Shown here: positions 39,681 through 50,060 of the stretch, piece after piece | Layout: the number at the start of each line of letters is the position of its first letter | How positions within the stretch are numbered: the stretch's first letter is position 1 | Notes under the pieces: generated by a model | Told to the model about the DNA's origin: nothing | Database searches by the model: none | What the model saw: only the letters and a program-made list of their open reading frames with translations | Program-made: the position numbers and the translations under genes | Origin: Lutraria lutraria | Lineage: Eukaryota > Mollusca > Bivalvia > Venerida > Mactridae | DNA length: 64,000 nt | Assembly (NCBI GenBank): GCA_964023205.1 | Contig: OZ026842.1 | Span: 8,339,407-8,403,406, forward strand | Direction of reading: 5' to 3'

Positions 39681-39863
39681 TACAGTAGAACCTCTCTTCT
39701 AAGCAACAGCCTTTGGGAGATGCAAAATTATGCCGTTATTGAAAGCGTTTTGCTCTAGAGAAGTTTAATTAATAGTTTAATCGAGAAGTGGGGAAAAATC
39801 ATGATGTTGTTGAAGGGAGGTTGTTGCTTAAGAGAGGGTCCCTTTGGAGAGGTTTTACTGTAT
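39681..39863. mobile_element. MITE family 2 (TACAGTAGAACCTCTC ends), full-length
   Basis: TACAGTAGAACCTCTCTTC at the left and GGAGAGGTTTTACTGTA at the right are inverted repeats. Blocks GATGTTGTTGAAGGGAGG and GTTGCTTAAGAGAGGG are shared with copies at 24172, 38505 and 52804. Confidence 0.8.
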
Positions 39864-39984
39864 AATTATGCAATGTAAATGAGGGATGGATCGCTGTTTG
39901 GAAAACCACAGGATACGGATGAGGCATGTTTACACCGCGAGCAAGATAAAGAAATAAAGAAAGAGGACAAACAAAGTAAGAGTA

Positions 39985-40090
39985 GGGATGTAAATGCTAG
40001 ATTCTCCTGCATCTTATCTCCCCTCTCTCTAGGGCGGCTCAGTATAATGACCATAGCTGTCAAATGGACCGTTTAACAACAGATAACCAT
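39985..40090 (+). mobile_element. SINE family S3, 3' fragment
   Basis: AGTAGGGATGTAAATGCTAG, TTATCTCCCCTCTCTCTAGG and CCATAGCTGTCAAATGGACC match the 3' part of the copy at 30480. Confidence 0.65.
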
Positions 40091-40675
40091 AAAACAAAAG
40101 TAAATGAAGACGAACAAGCAATGTTTACTAACAAGAAATAACATAATTTTCGCAATGAAAACAAATCCAGATCAAACGATTCAACGCTACGTGTATGAGG
40201 GCATTTTCTAGCATGGAGCACCTGGGATTCTGTAGTAGTGAAAACTTTTGATGTTGTGTATCGAATGTAATTAACTACTAACATATAAATAGTATACATT
40301 CCATTGCTTGATGGATTACATAGCGTAATGAATTAACTTACCTAGAAGTCTGCTGTGTGTAGAGACATTGGTACTATCCATAGATTTTCACCAAATATTT
40401 GACTAAACTGTAAATGTGATTAATGTATTCAGGTAAACCGTGAACTATTCCTATTCGCTACACATTGTTACGATGGTGTGCCCTTTCTACAAATCATTCA
40501 AGGGATCTCATTCAATTTATTCAACTTTCCCGTAAGTTCGTTAAATCCTGTTCGTATTTGTTGAAATAACAAGGATGACATCAACATATAATCAAGAAAC
40601 CCGTGGCAATTGATTCACAATCTAGTATTGCCACAACCTGACACATATATCAACAATATTCAAGACGTATTGAGA

Positions 40676-40696
40676 GTGAGAGAGAGAGAGAGAGCG
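40676..40696. repeat. (GA)n microsatellite
   Basis: Ten or so GA dinucleotides. Confidence 0.9.
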
Positions 40697-41055
40697 ACAA
40701 AACAAAATGATTTTTAGACATAGAAATCATATTTTGTAATCAGACTCTGACCTGACATTATTATATTAGTGACTGTAATGTGCGCATAGTCTAAATCAAA
40801 CTGTACACACGAATTCCGCGATAAAAAGCCTATAAAATCCAAGATGAAAGAAACTTGACGCACTGTTTTGTAACCGTACTGATTTATAGCATTTATACAC
40901 AAAAACAATCCTGCTCACATATAAATTTTGAAGAACTATTGGCTAAACATTTATTGTTATATGCTGCGGATGCTGTACGGTGTTCGCGTGTTATCTACAC
41001 AGCGTATTTTCCAATATTGCTCAGAATATTTGCGTTGTGAAAGACTATGGATTTA

Positions 41056-41215
41056 TACAGTAAAACCCCTGACTAGGTACCGGACCTATTCCGAACTAGG
41101 TGAAAAATTCTGTGTGAATTTCCGGTTTGCTTTCATGACATTTCCGGAAAAAATGGGATTTGAAAAAAATGCCCGATTTTCAGAGAATTCCGGTTTTCGT
41201 TTTTTCCCCACTGTA
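41056..41215. mobile_element. short element with TACAGT / ACTGTA ends
   Basis: TACAGTAAAACCCCTGACTA at the left and TTTTTTCCCCACTGTA at the right are weak inverted repeats. A related stretch beginning TACAGTAAACCCCTGAAAAT is at 1393. The 98-codon open frame here is incidental. Confidence 0.45.
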
Positions 41216-41752
41216 CTCAATTAAAGTCCCATAAAGCTTATAAATGTATCGGTCCTAATAGTTTCTGTTTGTTCTATAACAGAGGAATCCGGTGTGTTTT
41301 CCTCTCGTGCATACTTTATAACAACAAAAAAATGTTACCGAAACCACTATCGTATTTTTTTCAATATCATTGAAATAACTACTATTTATAGAACACCTGA
41401 GTTTTCCCGCAGTCATGCTATGCACAGCGAAATGAGTGTTTTCAGACGAAAAAGGGCTTGTTTCGTCGGTAATAATTATCTTGGGATAATATCAGCAATT
41501 AGATGTTTTTGCATATATTTTTCTACAGCAACAAGCTAAGGGGGCTTTAAGAGGGTGATTCATTTATTATTATATAAAAATTAAGATACTTTTTATGAGC
41601 TATTGCTTGTATAATATTGTTTTCAATTCAATATGTTGAATGCAAAAATATTAACCAGTAATTTTATTTTCCGGAATATATTTTCTCGTTTTTTGGTGAC
41701 GTAGTTCACAAAATGACCATAATAGTGCAATGTTGAGACTCAAAAGCATATA

Positions 41753-41895
41753 ACAGTCAAACCTGTGTTAGGGGAAACCTCCGAATTTAGGCCATCCTGT
41801 AAATAAAGGCAATTCCTTTCATAATCATCATTGGGTATTTAGAACAAATTCACTTATCAATAAGGGCCATCTGTCAATATAGTCCACATTTTAAA
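41753..41895. mobile_element. MITE family 1, 3'-truncated copy
   Basis: ACAGTCAAACCTGTGTTAGG followed by the family interior, decayed (AATAAAGGCAATTCCTTTCA, CATCATTGGGTATTTAGAAC). The right end is missing. Confidence 0.65.
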
Positions 41896-42041
41896 TAAAA
41901 ATACGAAGGAAATTTATACAACCGGAAAGTATTTCTTTATTTTTACGAATGATATAACTTCATTTACTAATTTACTAAGACCATCCCAGTAAGAAGTTTT
42001 CTTACTTTCATGTCAGTCTGTAAGTCTGTGGTTGTATTAAG

Positions 42042-42224
42042 TACAGTCTAATTTGAGTTAGCGGTCAACTCCTAATAAAGGCCATGCTGTATAATAAAGA
42101 CCGATATTTATAAAACCGTCATTGATTATTTAGAACAATTTAACCTCAAAATAAAGGTCACCTGTCAATTATGGCGATGGCATGTTGTTCCCGAGGCCGG
42201 CCATTGTTTACAGGTTGGACTGTA
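42042..42224. mobile_element. MITE family 1, full-length copy
   Basis: TACAGTCTAATTTGAGTTAG at the left and TACAGGTTGGACTGTA at the right, with the family interior (AATAAAGGCCATGCTG, AAAACCGTCATTGATTATTT). Confidence 0.75.
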
Positions 42225-42582
42225 ATTGTTGATAAAGAAAACACTATTTTTGGTCCTTGAGGAATCTTCATATCGCGGTTTTAATGTATTTGTAAACAAG
42301 TTTAATATCCAGTGGTAAGAAACCATAAAATCAAAAATATTAGCTTATGTTAGCAAAAGATTATTACTGACCAGAATTTTACGTTATAATGTTAATGTAC
42401 AGGTTGACTTTTACAATTTGACAATTTTAGCAAATTATAGCAATAAAAACAAACTAAGTCATTCTTTAAGTTTAAATGTATTTTAAAATGTATTTTCTTG
42501 ACATTTACTGGATGTGTGAATAATGATCACCAAAATTTGTAGTTAATTGTTGCATATTAATTATGTATCATGGTATGCGTAA

Positions 42583-42765
42583 TTTTCTTAACGCTGTTTT
42601 TCAACGAAATTTCAATTTTAACTTACCCGTCGGCAATAAGCCAAGAACTTCTCCACTTATTGAGGAAAATCGATAATTTGATCAAATTTTCATAGACGGG
42701 TATGTCCTACAATGACCAGGATTCGTACCCGAGTTGCCTGAATGCTTATCCAATGGAGCATTTTT
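42583..42765 (-). mobile_element. SINE family S2, partial
   Basis: TTAACGCTGTTTTTCAACGA at the 3' end, CTTCTCCACTTATTGAGG in the body and ACCAGGATTCGTACCCGAG (box B reversed) in the head. The middle is shortened. Confidence 0.7.
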
Positions 42766-43266
42766 TTTTTACTATTGACGTCTTCCAGACAAATAATTCC
42801 ATAAATCTGTCTTAAATACAAACAAGGGAAACAACTCAAATATGACCAAATTCATGGTAAAACAAAGTTGCCTCCCTTGGTTTAGAAAAAAATGCCAAGG
42901 GCTAGTTCCGTGTATAGGTTAATGTGACTTACATTAGTTGTGTGTTTTTTGTACCAAATATTGGTGGATAGTAGTATATTTACATGTGCCCACACTGGTC
43001 ACTTTAATATCAAGACCTCCTAATTTTATGTCCAATGAAGTATCCGCATTTCATAAGAACTTTGGAAATTATGTCGCATAACATGTTAGAAGAACCAGAT
43101 ATGGAGAAAAGTCAATTAATAAGGTATAATATAATTTGTTAATGGCTGTTGACGATATTTACCTGGATAATATTGATGAATATGTCAAGGATGAACGGAA
43201 ACTGGTGAGTGATTTTGATATTTAAGTATATTATACTTCATTCAATCTTGCAACACATTTTCGCGA

Positions 43267-43553
43267 CCTATACATAGTTCCCACATCTATAATATTATTA
43301 TATTTACATCACTTGGCGGCCATATTGCTTGGAAAATTCAACAGACACTGAAAGAGGATATCTATATTTTTGTTTTGATAATTCTAATTAATATGTGACG
43401 TATGGCATTAACAACTTCATGATTAAGTTAACTTTTATCAAATGAGTTGAGTAATAAGCAATTTTCAGATTGTTTATATTAAGCGCATATTTAAGATAGT
43501 TGCCTAGCAAGATGGCCGTCAAGGGAGGTAAACAATGTAGATGTGTATTAGTA
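43267..43553. mobile_element. second copy of the palindromic MITE at 60.4 kb
   Basis: The left end TTCCCACATCTATAATATTA with CTTGGCGGCCATATTG and the right end CAAGATGGCCGTCAAGGGAG with AATGTAGATGTGTATTAG are mutual inverted repeats, and both match 60370-60670. About 290 bp, more diverged. Confidence 0.7.
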
Positions 43554-44051
43554 TAACGAAGATAACGCAATGATTTTTCTTTTTTAGTTAGTTTTGTTTC
43601 GACTTTTGAGTAAGTAGTGTTTAAATTATTTCCTAAATAATTTGTCAAGTCGCACATGATTATTCAAGTGATACATTCAAGAATTTCTTGATATTTACTT
43701 AGATCTAATACACATTTTCGAACATGTCTTAAATGAAAATTTATATCAATTTTCAAACTTTGAAATGAGACTAACTTTCCTATTTGACCCGAAGGGTGCC
43801 ATTTTAATGCAAATAAGTGTAGATCTTCAGTTCAATGATTCCTCCAGTGGCGTTGTTAAGTAAAGGATATCTAGTCTTGAAATTGTATGAAGACTAAATC
43901 TACATGGATGGTTTGAAAAAAAGCATTCGTGTTTTGTAAGAAAATATAGATTTATTGCAACATTAGTGATAAATACAGAGATTTAGATCTAGTACAGGTG
44001 CTGAAAACAATACAAATATCTTGTATACATGGTGAATAGAAACATGTTTAA

Positions 44052-44079
44052 TGACGTCATTGTTAGCTTTATGACGTCA
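44052..44079. promoter_or_regulatory. two consensus CRE palindromes (TGACGTCA)
   Basis: TGACGTCA at 44052-44059 and at 44072-44079, 20 bp apart, with TGACGCCA-like half sites near 44135. They lie about 240 bp past the polyadenylation signal of the minus-strand gene. No plus-strand gene is supported downstream, so any role is speculative. Confidence 0.35.
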
Positions 44080-44313
44080 TAGTTTGTTTTATAACGTGTA
44101 CGCTCATAATTCGTAGCAAATAGTGCAAATGATGATGACGCCATTATGACGGCATGTTAACAATATCAATAAGAAATATATTTTTGTCAAAACATTTGGT
44201 AACTGTTTCATCTAACGAAAATCAATTTATAGTTGAATATACACATGGACCGAAGACAAGTCTACGTGAAATTTATGTGATCATTCCAATTAGCGCCACT
44301 ATAAAAATACATG

Positions 44314-44319
44314 TTTATT
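44314..44319 (-). terminator. polyadenylation signal AATAAA
   Basis: AATAAA on the minus strand, about 130 nt downstream of the TGA of exon D, a suitable place for the 3' end of the GPI-anchored protein transcript. The hexamer is common in AT-rich DNA, so position is the main support. Confidence 0.45.
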
Positions 44320-44448
44320 ATGTCGAAAGGCTGAATGTACAAATAACATTTAAAGCTAGTTCTTTCACGATTCCTGGGTAAACAAATGCGTGCATCATTT
44401 CGGAAACTTTCATCAAACTCGATATTCAACCGATCTACTATGCTAAAT

Positions 44449-44635
44449 TCATTCTGCGAAAAATATGGAGTATATAGCAGCAGCCAGGACCAATAGAACT
44501 GTTGTCGTAAGGGAGCCAGCACCATTGCAGTCATTCGTATTGTCAAACTTGTTCGGTGTGCTCACTTCAACACTCCATTTGAAGTACTTGACAGCATCAT
44601 CAGAACAGGCCATTTTCTTTGCGCATTTATTTCGT
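44449..44635 (-). CDS. terminal exon D with GPI-anchor-like C-terminus and stop
   Basis: The acceptor is GTATATTCCAG. One base completes the glutamate codon begun in exon C, and 61 codons and TGA follow. Residues in order: KCAKKMAC, a charged segment with DDAVKYFKW, then NDCNGAGS and a hydrophobic tail of about 17 residues ending two residues before the stop. A nearer AG (before AAAATGG) would be out of phase, so the CCAG acceptor is preferred. Small residues N, G, A and S before the hydrophobic tail fit an omega site. Confidence 0.8.
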
Positions 44636-47600
44636 CTGGAATATACGGATCAAACATAACACTCACGAGAATCAATAACGCATGCGCAGAACCAGTTAAT
44701 ACTTTCTGAATACTATTTGCAATACATTTACAAAGAAGACTCAAATACGAGTAAATGAATTATTTTTGGATTTTTTGTTAGTCAAGTTCTTGGAATTAAA
44801 TTCTTAGCTACCGTCAGACAAATATGATAGATTCTATTGAAATTCTTTTACACTTGAGAATTTTAAGAGCATTTATGTATTCTCCCCTCTCTGTGTGGCG
44901 GTTCTTAAATGACCATAATTGTCGAATATACGGTTTAATAACATATAAACACCATGAAAACAGCATGAAGACAGACGGACCCCCCCCCCCCCCCGAAAAA
45001 ACAACAACAAGAAGTTGCTAGATACTTTAAAATAAGTGTTTATGCCTTACATTAGATAAAATACAAAAATGTATTCAAATTGTGCCAACGTTACGTCATT
45101 GTATTTTTTAGTGTATCCCGAAGGTCAATAGCTAGGAAATATATGAAAAGAACTATGACAAAACATCATGGGGAAACAGTACAAAGCTTTACCAAATTTG
45201 TAGCCGAAATCACCAATTAGGATCAGAACAAGACTGAATCAATTGAGGCTATAATTGTCAGATTAAGGATAAAGATAACATTTACTTACTCGCATTTTGC
45301 ATCCATTGCATCGTCCGATGTAGATGCGTCAGCATTGTTGATGCAGGTTTTAAATAACTGTGTTTTCGAGGCATCAATAGCACAATTGAACTCCGCTACA
45401 ACATGAATGATATGATCATACAATTTTCAAAGTTTTCAAAAGCTACACACGCATTCATACACACACGCCTATTTAAAATGTATAATATGTAAAACATGTG
45501 AAAACAAAATCATTCAGCACAAGTAATTAAAAATACATGCTGTAAAAAAAGATTTACTGTACATCCGTATGAGGTATCAAAACACATTACAGAGCTTTTG
45601 AAAAGAAAGACTCAACAACTTGTCTCTGGCTAGCTGTTTTAATTGCCAGGTTATATTTTCTGTACCAAAACAAATGTAGTATGGGTCATGCCAAGTCTTT
45701 ATGAAGAAGTAGTGAACGTGTTCCATCAATAAAAGGTTTGTTGGTATCCATTGTAGGTGACGAATACAGTGATAAAATAAATCATGACGATAATGGTGAT
45801 AATTATAATGATATTAATAAGGATACTAATGATGATAACACCATGATAAAGATGATTTTGACGACGTTAAGGATATTTATAAGGATATTGATGATGATAA
45901 TTGATGATGATAACTGATGATGATACCACAGAGATAATGATAATATTGATGATGATTTTAATATCTATAAGGATATTGATGATTATAATTGATTATGATA
46001 ATTGACGATGATACAACAATGATAACTGACGATGATAACACAGTGATATTGATGATATTGATGATGATAATGATATTTATAAGGATATTGATGATGATAA
46101 TTGATGATGATACCACAATGATAACTGACGATGATAATACAGTGATATTGATGATGATAATTGATGATGATACCACAATGATAACTGACGATGATAACAC
46201 AGTGATATTGATGATGATAATTGATGATGATACCACAATGATAACTGACGATGATAACACAGTGATATTGATGATGATAATTGATGATGATACCACAATG
46301 ATAACTGACGATGATAACACAGTGATATTGATGATGATAATTGATGATGATACCACAATGATAACTGACGATGATAACACAGTGATATTGATGATGATAA
46401 TTGATGATGATACCACAATGATAACTGACGATGATAACACAGTGATATTGATGATGATAATTGATGATGATAACACAATGATAACTGACGATGATAACAC
46501 AGTGATATTGATGATGATAATTGATGATGATACCACAATGATAACTGACGATGATAACACAGTGATATTGATGATGATAATTGATGATGATACCACAATG
46601 ATAACTGACGATGATAACACAGTGATATTGATGATGATAATTGATGATGATAACACAATGATAACTGACGATGATAACACAGTGATATTGATGATGATAA
46701 TTGATGATGATAACACAATGATAACTGACGATGATAACACAGTGATATTGATGATGATAATTGATGATGATAACACAATGATAACTGACGATGATAACAC
46801 AGTGATATTGATGATGATAATTGATGATGATAACACAATAATAATGATGATATTGATGATGATAATATTATAGGGACACAGATGATAATATTTTGAATCG
46901 TAATATTAAAAGCAAACTTACTTCCTACATTATCCTCACACATGTCAACCAAGCCCTTCATCTGCACAATGTTGGTAGATTTTACAAACGTGCTATAATG
47001 AAACACGCCTTGGCACGTCGTGGCTTGGCTTGTTAACATCACGATAGATTTTTTTCTGTAAAAAAGCATAGGAATCAAGGTAAGTTACTACTAAAACACA
47101 TTGCGACGCAGCTGTGGTTAGTACGCTGGGTTTGTAAGCCGACGATCCGGATTCGATTCCCGGTCGCGGCAGGCTGGTTTTGACAATTTTATAACAATGT
47201 CAATTTCCCTCCTTGCTGGAAGGATAGGATAGTACTGGTTCGAAAAATGTCAATGATAACTGGTTATAAGGTGAATCGGCCGCTGTACATAACTGAAATA
47301 TTTTTTAAAAAACGGCATTAAACCCATACACTAGTATACTAAGTAAACCACAATGCCTTTCTTATTATTTAACGTTTTAACTGTAACAATCATTCCCGAC
47401 TAATAACAAAATCACGTCACATACTAGCTGTTGGATATAGACTAGTACACTTCTTATCAATGCATGGTGACTTTGTTATTGTTCAAACTAGCTTATCTTA
47501 AGTTGTCATTTTCGTAAAGTTTGTTCGTTTTACACAAATATAAAGTGGCATTTTACAGCTAAACACTCCACAACAAGGTTGGAATTTTACGAATTCAAAT

Positions 47601-48511
47601 AACTTTTTCAGTTTCACAATCAATCAATATAACAGAAAAGCAGTTAAATGTGTCCATCAGCGAACATAAAAAATGATAAATCGGTATTTTATAAAGTGGT
47701 TAAAATAAGTACAGTCAAAATTGTAACAAAATGTGACATCAAATGAACAAAGATTTGCCTTTAATCATAGTGTGGTGGTCTTTATTCAGAGATGGCCGCT
47801 GACACATGTTTGACTGTATATACATTAATACAGGCAAGCCTGTGTTAGCGACCAACTCCGAAAAAGGCAACCCTGTGAATAAAAGCCGTTCTTTTAAAAG
47901 CCATTATTGAATATTAAGGAACAAATAGCCTCCATATAAAGGTCACACTCGTATGTCAATAAACGCCACATTTAGTCTTTCCGAAGGGTGACCTTTGTTC
48001 ACAGGTTTGAATGTGTTTATATTAGAAGTAAACAAAGTTTCAAAAGCTAAGTGGCATCTATCCTTGGGAAATCTTCAGCAAGTTTTAATACCATGCAGCC
48101 TCTGAGGTCGAGAGGATAAGGTCGCTGACAACAAAACACTGTTATCTCTCACTGATAAAGGGCCGTGGGTTCGGGTCTAGCTGTATACCGACCATACATG
48201 TCGCTTTATGTAGTTGCCTACGGAGGATGGGAATCTAGTACTTGTAGTTCACAAGGACAATGGTTAGGTGAACTGTCCGCCTCATATGACTCTGGCTGTT
48301 GAAAAGGAACGTAAAACAAACATTTATTTAGCGTAAGTTTGGTTGTACTTGAAATATACTTACACATAATCTGATGGAAGCATAGCCTGAGATGCGTTAC
48401 ACACAAAAGGGAAGTTGATGACGCTTGTGTATGCAGCATCGACATTGTTAAGAACCATCATATTTTTAACTCCTTCTATGGTCATTAGTCCGACAAGTGA
48501 TGTTCGACATT
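44449..48511 (-). CDS. cysteine-rich, predicted GPI-anchored extracellular protein (3' four exons, 5' end not found)
   Basis: This is a spliced gene on the minus strand. The exons, in transcript order, are 48364-48511, 46922-47055, 45290-45395 and 44449-44635. The three introns are bounded by GT-AG sites with GTAAGT donors. The phases are 2, 1 and 2, and every junction keeps the frame. The joined product is 190 residues to the TGA. Ten cysteines are seen. The C-terminus reads NDCNGAGS, then a hydrophobic run TTTVLLVLAAAIYSIFF, then AE and stop, which is the layout of a GPI-attachment signal. Surface or secreted location is therefore inferred, as the signal peptide exon is not located. Introns carry SINEs, MITEs and a 60-bp minisatellite. 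I do not recognise the family and assign no function. The frame and splice agreement makes the gene likely real; the missing 5' end means the protein is longer than modelled. Confidence 0.8.
44880..44960 (+). mobile_element. SINE family S3, 3' fragment in an intron
   Basis: TTCTCCCCTCTCTGTGTGGC and GACCATAATTGTCGAATATA match the same 3' part. It lies between exons C and D, followed by a run of 15 C (44980-44994). Confidence 0.6.
44980..44994. repeat. poly-C run of 15
   Basis: An uninterrupted homopolymer in the intron between exons C and D. Its length may be a sequencing or assembly estimate. Confidence 0.9.
45290..45395 (-). CDS. exon C of the GPI-anchored protein gene
   Basis: The acceptor is ATGTTGTAG; the donor is GA|GTAAGT. 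Two bases complete a threonine codon begun in exon B, 34 codons follow, and two bases leave (106 nt). The peptide has three cysteines (EFNCAID, FKTCINN, DAKC) and an acidic serine/threonine-rich stretch, ADASTSDDAMDAK. The exon is too short for an ORF search and was found from its splice sites. Confidence 0.78.
45765..46866. repeat. 60-bp minisatellite in an intron
   Basis: About 13 near-identical 60-bp units (46083-46862), rich in GATGAT, follow a decayed GATGAT-rich leader from about 45765. Units differ mainly at one base, TACCAC versus TAACAC: the first six have C, then A, C, C, and the last four A. The array lies wholly in the intron between exons B and C. As 60 is divisible by three and the unit lacks stops in several frames, open frames of 292-333 codons arise on both strands. 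These are not genes. Confidence 0.95.
46922..47055 (-). CDS. exon B of the GPI-anchored protein gene
   Basis: The acceptor is CTTTTTTACAG; the donor is A|GTAAGT. One base completes a valine codon from exon A, 44 codons follow, and one base leaves (134 nt). The peptide includes TSQATTCQGVF and GLVDMCEDNVG. The frame stays open past the donor into the adjacent 60-bp minisatellite, giving a misleading 333-codon open frame at 46077-47078. The splice donor, and the exact phase match to exon C, argue that only this part is translated. Confidence 0.78.
47104..47325 (+). mobile_element. SINE family S2 in an intron
   Basis: GCTGTGGTTAGTACGCTGGG head, GGATTCGATTCCCGGTCGCG box B, GGTGAATCGGCCGCTG body and AAACGGCATTAAACCC end. 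It lies about 50 bp upstream (in transcript sense) of the exon B acceptor. Confidence 0.8.
47711..47818. mobile_element. MITE family 1, short internally deleted copy in an intron
   Basis: TACAGTCAAAATTG at the left and CACATGTTTGACTGTA at the right. Only 108 bp, about 10 bp from a longer copy, in the intron between exons A and B. Confidence 0.6.
47829..48014. mobile_element. MITE family 1, full-length copy in an intron
   Basis: Starts TACAGGCAAGCCTGTGTTAG and ends TTCACAGGTTTGAATGT, with the usual interior. It lies in the intron between exons A and B of the GPI-protein gene. Confidence 0.75.
48095..48320 (+). mobile_element. SINE family S1 in an intron
   Basis: GAGGTCGAGAGGATAAGG box A region and GTGGGTTCGGGTC box B, then TAGTTGCCTACGGAGGATGG and GGTGAACTGTCCGCCTCATA. 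It ends about 40 bp from the donor of exon A. Confidence 0.85.
48364..48511 (-). CDS. exon A of the GPI-anchored protein gene
   Basis: The acceptor is a T-rich stretch ending GCATACAG; the donor is GT|GTAAGT. Two bases complete an incoming codon, 48 codons follow, and two bases leave (148 nt). The peptide runs from CRTSLVGLM to LPSDY, with cysteines 36 residues apart. This is the most 5' exon that joins in frame to the rest. The incoming phase (one base supplied from upstream) shows that at least one earlier exon exists. Confidence 0.75.
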
Positions 48512-48768
48512 CTGTATGCAAAAATATGGTCAAACAATTTAGTGAAGATTTCAAAAAGTTAAAACAGGTGGGATACATTAAAAATCATGCAGCGTTACCA
48601 TATATATGTCTTCAGTTATTGTTTGCTTTTTCATAACGTAAAGAAATTTTAGGCAATGGAAGAGGCGGAGATGTTGAAGAAATATAAAACGAAGAAAGAA
48701 GTTTCAATACCGACTGAATAATGTTCTATATATATGTATATTGATAATTTTTTTTATACATGTAGTAA

Positions 48769-49448
48769 GTATAGTGCGGACTGAATATAGCACTGACTGA
48801 ATATAGCACTGACTGAATATAGTGCGGACTGAATATAGTACTGACTGAACATAGTGCGGCCTGAATTAAGCACTGACTAAATACAGTACTTACTGAATAT
48901 AGTACTGACTGAATATAGTACAGACTGAATATAATACTGGCTGAATATAGTACAGACTGAATATAGTACTGACTGAATATAGTACTGACTGAATAAAGTA
49001 CTGACTGAATATAGTACTGACTGAATATAGTACTGACTGAATATAGTACTGACTGAATATAGCACTGACTGAATATAGTACAGACTGAATAAAGTACAGA
49101 CTGAATATAGTACTGACTGAATATAGTACAGACTGAATATAATACTGGCTGAATATAGTACAGACTGAATATAGTACTGACTGAATATAGTACTGACTGA
49201 ATAAAGTACTGACTGAATATAGTACTGACTGAATATAGTACTGACTGAATATAGTACTGACTGAATATAATACTGGCTGAATATAGTACAGACTGAATAT
49301 AGTACTGACTGAATATAGTACTGACTGAATAAAGTACTGACTGAATATAGTACTGACTGAATATAGTACTGACTGAATATAGTACTGACTGAATATAGCA
49401 CTGACTGAATATAGTACAGACTGAATATAGTGCTGACTGAATATAATG
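48769..49448. repeat. 16-bp minisatellite with higher-order structure
   Basis: About 42 units of a 16-bp motif (consensus TGAATATAGTACTGAC). Variants recur as blocks: the AATACTGGC variant with its neighbours appears at about 48931, 49139 and 49267, 13 and 8 units apart, so segments of the array were copied as blocks. It sits upstream of exon A. The 174-codon open frame on the minus strand is a product of the repeat. Confidence 0.93.
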
Positions 49449-49751
49449 ACTAAGAAATCAATAACAATTATTTGGCATTTATAGCATTCCTATGTAGACA
49501 GATTCGATTTGTATAGGCCAAGGACAACAAATAGTGCCAATATAGTTCGATGTACTTCAGACCAAATTTATTCATAAGTTTGTATACCGAAGTACAAAAT
49601 GTAAATCTAAACGAAAATCTGTAAAACGTTTTCTTATTTATATGTCCGAGCATTTGCGTAAAAATAGTAAACAATTAGGTAAATGAGAGAATCATTAGGA
49701 AAAATTCATACATAAACAAGAGGGTAAGTATTAACGGTGGAAGAAGCTTAC

Positions 49752-50042
49752 GGGCTTATACCCGGCTAGATCCATCAAGCTTTCGCAAGCTAGATGTAAA
49801 CTAGACGGACAGATGCTCACCCAGTGATGTCGATCACAACTAAAAATACGATGTAAAAGCGTACCACAAAAGTTGTTAACATCCGAAAATCTCTCAAAAA
49901 GGTCGGTAAAAACCAAATCGCCGAGAACTAGATCCTTTACAGTAGTAACTTCAATCAATGGAAGACAGCTCTTAACCAATGTTTCAATCTCGTTAACTTT
50001 ATCCCTCGTCCTTAAATAGAATGTGTCGAGTACAATAGTTAG
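49752..50042 (-). CDS. possible upstream exon or paralogous cysteine-rich domain
   Basis: A frame of 97 codons is open between a weak acceptor (AACAGTAG, next to a SINE) and a good GTAAGC donor. The peptide looks protein-like and has five cysteines. From VKSCLPLIEV to VNNFC the spacing and flavour (Cys, Leu-rich, a VK pair, then an F-C pair about 33 residues on) resemble exon A, where the same kind of Cys pair is 36 residues apart. It could be an N-terminal domain of the same protein. The donor is phase 0 and exon A needs phase 1, so they cannot join directly and a further exon would be required in 48.5-49.7 kb. A repeat-disrupted paralogue is the alternative. Confidence 0.35.
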
Positions 50043-50060
50043 CTACTGTTTTCAATGAAA

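Noticed and set aside
44154..44381. 75-codon plus-strand frame near the CRE pair
   Set aside because: It overlaps the 3' untranslated region of the better-supported minus-strand gene and has no start or splice support.
45958..46873. Open frames of 292 and 294 codons on opposite strands
   Set aside because: Both are translations of a stop-free 60-bp tandem repeat; composition is extreme and they overlap on both strands.
48877..49401. 174-codon frame on the minus strand
   Set aside because: Translation of the 16-bp minisatellite (repeats of the QYYIQSVLYS kind), not a gene.
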